The notes below the pieces were generated by a model. It did no database searches and was not told the origin of the DNA. It saw only the letters and a list, made by a program, of their open reading frames with translations. DNA of 64,000 bases from Cellulomonas denverensis (GTDB taxonomy: Bacteria > Actinomycetota > Actinomycetes > Actinomycetales > Cellulomonadaceae). A program made the translations under genes and the position numbers. Of this stretch, positions 60,081-64,000 are shown one piece after another. Numbering within the stretch: the stretch's first letter is position 1; each line of letters opens with the position of its first letter. The stretch lies in contig NZ_JAAXOX010000003.1 of the NCBI RefSeq assembly GCF_012396125.1, positions 1 through 64,000 of the forward strand, in the 5' to 3' direction.

Positions 60081-60627
60081 CGCCGCGGCCCCGCCAGGCG
60101 CGCCACCAGAGCACGGCGGCCCAGGCGAACAGGGCCCCGGCGGCCAGCCGGACGCCGGCCGTGCGCTGCTCGGCGGTCAGGGCGTCGTTGAGCGCGCCGA
60201 GCCAGGGCACCGCGTACACCAGTCGCCCCCGGATCTGGTGTCCGGCGACCGGGTCGTCCACGGCGTCGTTCGCATCGCCCCGGGTGGTGAATACCCGGCT
60301 GCCGTCCTGCCGGTGCCCGATGGCGACCACCCGGTGCGTGACGGCGGTCGGGTCGTCCGGGTAGGGCAGGACGGTCACCACGTCACCCACCCGCACGTCC
60401 TCCGGTTCCACCGGGAGCACCACCGCCAGCGACCCCACCGGCAGGGCGGGCGCCATCGACCCGGAGCGCACGGTCAGCGGCACGCCACCGGCGACCCGCG
60501 GGATCACGACCACCAGCGCGGCGAGGGCGAGCACCAGGGCCAGGACACCGGCGCCGGTCCCGGCGAGCAGGCCGCGCGCGACGGCGTGCGCGCGGGTGAC
60601 GGGCGGCGGCGCGGTGCGCGGGGTCAT
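60040..60627 (-). CDS. sipW: SipW-type signal peptidase I
   Basis: 195 aa. There are transmembrane segments at both ends (GAGVLALVLALAALVVVIP and GVRLAAGALFAWAAVLWW). The catalytic Ser is in VRSGSMAPALPVGS, and the ER/SipW-type His replaces the usual Lys in TAVTHRVVAIGH. DGSRVFTTRGDANDAVDD is the conserved substrate pocket stretch. SipW enzymes cleave special signal peptides of TasA/camelysin-like surface proteins. Two likely substrates precede it in the operon: its ATG overlaps the stop of the BspA-like gene (ATGA). Confidence 0.93.
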   Translation of the reverse strand: MTPRTAPPPVTRAHAVARGLLAGTGAGVLALVLALAALVVVIPRVAGGVPLTVRSGSMAPALPVGSLAVVLPVEPEDVRVGDVVTVLPYPDDPTAVTHRVVAIGHRQDGSRVFTTRGDANDAVDDPVAGHQIRGRLVYAVPWLGALNDALTAEQRTAGVRLAAGALFAWAAVLWWRAWRGRGVSRRAGRRAVPGR

Positions 60628-62075
60628 GCGGGGCTCCCGGTGCCGTCGGTGTTATCCGTGTCGTCGGTGCTCTCCGTGTCGTCGGTGCCGGTGGTGTCCT
60701 CGGTGCCGGTGGTGTCCTCGTTGCCCACCGTGCCCTCGGCGCCCACCGTGTCCGGGCCGGCGCGGAACTTCACCGGCAGGCGCTCCTCCGTCAGTCCGGA
60801 GCCGGTGGCGAAGTCGTCCCATGCCAGCACCCGGCCGACGTCCCACCCGGACAGGTCGTGGTCGAAGGCCACGGCGCCGTGGAACATCCCGGTCATGTCG
60901 GTGACCGCGGAGGTGTCCCAGCCGCCGATGTCGGTGGCGAAGGTCGCGGCGCCGTGGAACATCCCGGCCATGTCGGTGACCGCCGAGGTGTCCCAGTCCC
61001 GGACCACGTCCCAGGCGATGGTGCCGGCGCCGTCGAACATGTGCGCCATGGTGCGCACCCGCTCCGGCTGCCACCCGGGGGCGATCACGGCCCAGAACGG
61101 GTCGTCCGTGCTCGCCCCGGCGAAGGCGTACGAGGTGTCGGTCAGCCGGGTGGGCAGCGTGTCGACGCTGATCAGGTTCACGGCGTTCCGGAACGCATGG
61201 GCGGCGGAGGTCGAGCCGACGTCGTCCGTCCAGCCCTTGACCTCCCGCAGCGCCCCGATCTGCTCCACGGTCTGCTCCGGCGAGCCGAAGCCACGGAAGG
61301 TGCCGATGATCGCGACCTGCGCCACCTCCAGCGGGCGCACCGTGTTCAGGCCGTCCACCGCGGGCTGGAAGCCGGCCCCCCAGACGTAGAGCGTGGTGTC
61401 CGGACCCGGGTCGTCGAGGTGGAAGCCCACCGTCCCGTCGGCGTCCCGGCGCAGGTCGAAGGTCAGCGTGACCACACCGCCGGAGGCCGCCGGCTCCTCG
61501 GGGAACCCCGGTTCCTCGGGCACGGCCGGCCCGGTCACGAGTGTGCCGGCGTCGAGGGTGGCCGCGTCCGCCCAACCCCGCCCGTTGGTGAGCGTGATCG
61601 TCAGGGCGGTCAGGTCGACCACATGCCCACCGGCGGGCAGGTCGGCGGAGGTGGTGACCTCGATCGTGACGGCGGTCTGCCGCCTGCCGTCCGGGCCGGA
61701 GTCCACCCCGCGCACCGGATCGGCGGCCACGGCGAGCGACACGTGCGGGACCAGGACGTCCGGCACGACCGCGCCGTCCACGCCGAACTCCGCCACCAGG
61801 TTGTCGCCCACCACGGTCACCGGGAACTCCGGCACGGCATGGGCGAGCGTGACCCCCGCGGGCAGGGCGTCGCCGGTGCTGAACGGTGCGCCGTCGAGCG
61901 TCCAGGTCCCCGGGTCGAGGGTCTCCCGGTCGATGGCGAGCGCACCGGTCGCGGTGGCGGCCGTCCCGACCGGCGAGGAGACGCTCCACAGCGCCGCCGC
62001 GCCCGGCGGGAACCCGGTCGAGATCACCAGGGCGACCGCGACCGCCCACCACGCCGGACGCCGGTGCCGGATCAG
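60624..62075 (-). CDS. BspA-like (DUF285) surface protein with SipW-type signal
   Basis: 483 aa if it starts at the CTG at 62075, which overlaps the stop of the upstream gene (CTGA). No ATG, GTG or TTG lies at a suitable place before the signal peptide. The N-terminus AWWAVAVALVISTGFPPGAA followed by ALWSV matches the alternate signal cleaved by SipW. Beta-rich domains follow. Near the C-terminus are BspA-type leucine-rich repeats (WDTSAVTDMAGMFHGAATF, repeated), known for mediating surface adhesion. The last 40 residues are acidic, Thr/Asp-rich low complexity from a DNA repeat near 60660-60730. No sortase signal is present. Confidence 0.85.
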   Translation of the reverse strand: MIRHRRPAWWAVAVALVISTGFPPGAAALWSVSSPVGTAATATGALAIDRETLDPGTWTLDGAPFSTGDALPAGVTLAHAVPEFPVTVVGDNLVAEFGVDGAVVPDVLVPHVSLAVAADPVRGVDSGPDGRRQTAVTIEVTTSADLPAGGHVVDLTALTITLTNGRGWADAATLDAGTLVTGPAVPEEPGFPEEPAASGGVVTLTFDLRRDADGTVGFHLDDPGPDTTLYVWGAGFQPAVDGLNTVRPLEVAQVAIIGTFRGFGSPEQTVEQIGALREVKGWTDDVGSTSAAHAFRNAVNLISVDTLPTRLTDTSYAFAGASTDDPFWAVIAPGWQPERVRTMAHMFDGAGTIAWDVVRDWDTSAVTDMAGMFHGAATFATDIGGWDTSAVTDMTGMFHGAVAFDHDLSGWDVGRVLAWDDFATGSGLTEERLPVKFRAGPDTVGAEGTVGNEDTTGTEDTTGTDDTESTDDTDNTDGTGSPA

Positions 62076-62617
62076 TTCAGCACCTGCCGCAGGTCCACGC
62101 TGATCGCACTCAGGTCGATCGGTTCCGACATCGAGGCCGCGGCGTCCGCGTCGAAGGCCAGCGTGATGGTGGCGGTGAGCTCGTGCCGGGTGCCGGTGTT
62201 GCTGCCCTCCAGGCGCGTCACCGGCTCGCCCTCGCCGTCGGTCAGGGTCACCTCGGCGGTGACGTCCGCCGGCAGCGCGCCCTCGGCGTAGTGCAGCCCG
62301 GTGTCCACCAGCAGGTTCTCCCCGGTGGCGGTCACGGAGACGCCGGTGGTGCCGACCAGCGTGTCGCCGGGCACCATCCGGAACGCGGTGATGTCCTCGA
62401 TGGGGTTGCCCGCTCCGTCGGTGGCGTCCCGCCACCTGGTCTGCGGGTCGAACTCGGCGGTGAGCGCACCGGTGCCGGTGCTGCCCGAACCGATTGCGCC
62501 CTGCTGGTTCCACAGGGCGAAGGTGCCTGCTCCGGCGAGCAGCACCGCGATGCCGGCGGTGGCGGCGACGGTCCCCTTGAGCGCGGAGTGGCGGCTCGTG
62601 GTGCGGGGGGTCGTCAT
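62072..62617 (-). CDS. Camelysin/TasA-like protein with alternate signal peptide
   Basis: 181 aa from the ATG at 62617, with GGAGG upstream. The signal (ALKGTVAATAGIAVLLAGA followed by GTFALWN) is the alternate SipW-type; the mature part (GALTAEFDPQTRWRDATDG) is a beta-sandwich of the TasA/CalY family. Such proteins form fibres or coat the cell surface and support biofilm. It is the first gene of the operon with the BspA-like protein and SipW. The stop overlaps the next start by 4 nt. Confidence 0.88.
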   Translation of the reverse strand: MTTPRTTSRHSALKGTVAATAGIAVLLAGAGTFALWNQQGAIGSGSTGTGALTAEFDPQTRWRDATDGAGNPIEDITAFRMVPGDTLVGTTGVSVTATGENLLVDTGLHYAEGALPADVTAEVTLTDGEGEPVTRLEGSNTGTRHELTATITLAFDADAAASMSEPIDLSAISVDLRQVLN

Positions 62618-62830
62618 GGGGTGAGTCCTCCTTCGTCGTTCCCGCCGCGCGATCCCGGATCGTGTCGCGCGCGCGTCCGGGCACGAGGGTGCGCCGCCGG
62701 GACGGCCCGGTGGGCGAGGAGGAGGGTCTGCGTCAGTACCACGACGGCCTGACCTGCGCTGATGTGCGCGGGGCCGGCCGAATGCCGTAGTCCCGCCGGA
62801 TGGCTCAGGATGCCGGGATCCGCAGACGAA

Positions 62831-62865
62831 GGCCCGCCCGCACGGGGGAGGGGTGCGGGCGGGCC
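62831..62865 (-). terminator. Terminator of the wall-anchored protein gene
   Basis: GGCCCGCCCGCAC pairs perfectly with GTGCGGGCGGGCC over a 9-nt loop, about 70 bp beyond the stop of the wall-anchored gene. It separates this gene from the sipW operon. Otherwise the 320-bp stretch 62618-62938 holds the operon promoter region and no gene. Confidence 0.85.
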
Positions 62866-62938
62866 GGGGGGTGTGGATCGCAGTCCACACCGGTGGGCGG
62901 GTCGGGTCGGAGGTGACGCTCCGTCCGGCCCGGCCCGG

Positions 62939-64000
62939 TCAGTGGGTGCGGGCGCGCCGCCGGGCGATCAGGACGGTCGCGGTGCCGGCGCCGAGCAGGA
63001 CGACCGCGAGGCCGGCCCACAGGGCGATCGGGCCGGCGCCGGTGGTGGCCAGGTTCCCGGTGCTCGCAGTGCTCGCGGTGCCGGTGCCCTTGTCGTTGTC
63101 GTTGTCCTGAGTGGTGTTCCCGGCCGGGGTGGTGGTGATGTCCACGCCCAGGTCGGGGCTGGTGGAGGCGGACCAGATGACCTCGCCGGGGATGAACTCG
63201 ACCCGCAGGGTGTGGGTGCCGGCCACCGCGCCCGGGTAGGTCAGCTCGGCGGTGCCGTCCGCAGCGACCGGCACCGGGTCGCCCACGGCCTGGTCGTCGA
63301 CGAACAGCTGCGCCGTTCCCTGCGGGACACCGGCGGCCGGGTCGGCGGCCGCGACGGTGGCCTGCACCGGCACGTCCTGCCCGGGGCGCGCCGTGTCCGT
63401 GGCGGTCGCGGCGGTGGTGGTGCCGGACAGCCACTGGGCGTAGACGGTGCGGTCGCCGGTCAGCGGGGTGTCGGCGTCGAAGGACACCGAGGACCGGGTG
63501 GCGGGCAGTCCGTCCACGGTGTCGGCCCAGCCGATGTGGTCGAAGCCGGTGCGGGTCGGTGAGTCGGGCAGGCTGCGGGCACCGGCGTTGAAGCTGGTGG
63601 CGAAGGTCCGGACCTCCGCGGTGCCCTGGCCGCCGTTGGCGTGGAAGGTGGTCAGGTAGTTGTTCGGGGCGAAGGACAGGTCCGCCCAGTCCAGGTTCTC
63701 GGTGGGCAGGACCACCGCGCCCTCGTTGACCACGTTGCCGTCGCCGCGGATCTCACCGTCGCCGGTCACCGTGACGCCCTCCGGGATGCGCAGCTCGGCG
63801 CCGTCGGGGATCACCAGGGTGGCGGGGGAGTTGATCTCCAGCGAGCCGAAGTCGGTGCCGTCGCTGCCGGACCCGACCGCGGAGGTCTGGTACGGCCTGG
63901 TGGTGTTGATCGCGGTGGTGGTGCCGCCGTCCAGGACAACGTCGGCGCCGCCGCCGTCCTCGGTCCAGGTGCCGTCGCCCGAGCCGCCGCCGATCCCGGC
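62939..64000 (-). CDS. Cell-wall-anchored surface protein with InlB B-repeat (5' end cut by window)
   Basis: At least 353 aa; the frame is open to the window edge, so the N-terminus is missing. The visible N-terminal part is a right-handed beta-helix-like, Gly/Asp-rich segment (ATLVIPDGAELRIPEGVTV, then GDGEIRGDGNVVNEGAVV). Next comes a Listeria-Bacteroides repeat (FHANGGQGTAEVRTFATSFN, WADTVDGLPATRSSVSFDAD, VYAQWL). An Ig-like domain (QDVPVQATVAAADPAAGVPQG) follows. The C-terminus has the sorting signal NLATTGAGPIALWAG, a hydrophobic stretch and a basic RRRARTH. The LAxTG motif fits class E sortase of high-GC actinobacteria. It probably acts in adhesion. Confidence 0.9.
   Translation of the reverse strand, partial: AGIGGGSGDGTWTEDGGGADVVLDGGTTTAINTTRPYQTSAVGSGSDGTDFGSLEINSPATLVIPDGAELRIPEGVTVTGDGEIRGDGNVVNEGAVVLPTENLDWADLSFAPNNYLTTFHANGGQGTAEVRTFATSFNAGARSLPDSPTRTGFDHIGWADTVDGLPATRSSVSFDADTPLTGDRTVYAQWLSGTTTAATATDTARPGQDVPVQATVAAADPAAGVPQGTAQLFVDDQAVGDPVPVAADGTAELTYPGAVAGTHTLRVEFIPGEVIWSASTSPDLGVDITTTPAGNTTQDNDNDKGTGTASTASTGNLATTGAGPIALWAGLAVVLLGAGTATVLIARRRARTH

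Noticed and set aside
60650..60740. Short tandem repeat as a separate element
   Set aside because: It is the coding sequence of the Thr/Asp-rich tail of the BspA-like protein.

Overview
The window is very GC-rich with dense, often overlapping genes and frequent GTG starts. Its gene content (AdnA/AdnB, WhiB7, mycoredoxin, DUF3107, PPA1309 family, UPF0182, a LAxTG-type sorting signal) points to an actinobacterium, most likely of the order Micrococcales. Genus-level placement cannot be made from the sequence alone.

Backbone, 1-34.6 kb. The order Mrp, DUF1003, MgtE-N/CBS, general stress protein is followed by aminopeptidase P, a PHP phosphoesterase and MarC. Next come a DEAD-box helicase, an MFS exporter, a ferritin-fold protein, DUF3107, a TetR regulator, adnA, adnB, a phosphotransferase, nudC, a mycoredoxin, uvrD2 and whiB7. 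The block ends with a ThiF-like protein, DUF5679, a metallopeptidase, DUF2342, a YlbL-type PDZ/Lon protease, PPA1309 and UPF0182. Much of this order resembles the rhlE to UPF0182 region of mycobacteria, so this is core chromosome. The whiB7 5' region carries a readable control system: an AT-rich promoter, a small upstream ORF, an intrinsic terminator, then whiB7.

Genomic island, about 34.70-53.42 kb. It lies between the 3' end of an initiator tRNA-fMet gene and a 14-bp direct repeat of that end. Its left part has visibly lower GC and different codon use. It carries an XRE-type regulator behind a palindrome and then a three-gene operon: two unfamiliar proteins and an 1823-aa DEAD/DEAH-DUF1998 helicase of the DruE type, i.e. 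a candidate Druantia-like anti-phage system. An HNH nuclease follows, then a string of damaged defence genes: a Vsr-like remnant, a frameshifted AbiEi-like antitoxin, the tail of a RloC-like ATPase and the Toprim half of Wadjet JetD with a premature stop. Cargo includes a GlxA-type AraC regulator, a GAPDH, an excisionase-fold DNA-binding protein and two small ORFs. No integrase was found. A decayed second copy of the right-hand chromosomal flank (promoter region of a CoA-binding protein gene plus the end of a DUF898-like gene) sits just inside the left end, suggesting a complex insertion history.

Right flank, 53.4-64 kb. This holds a CoA-binding protein, the DUF898-like protein, a DUF3500 lipoprotein, an MFS transporter and a large LuxR-type ATPase regulator. 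The window closes with a minus-strand surface-protein cluster: a cell-wall-anchored InlB-repeat protein (cut by the window end), a camelysin/TasA-like protein, a BspA-like protein and a SipW-type signal peptidase. The last three overlap by 4 nt each and form one transcription unit in which the peptidase probably processes its neighbours.
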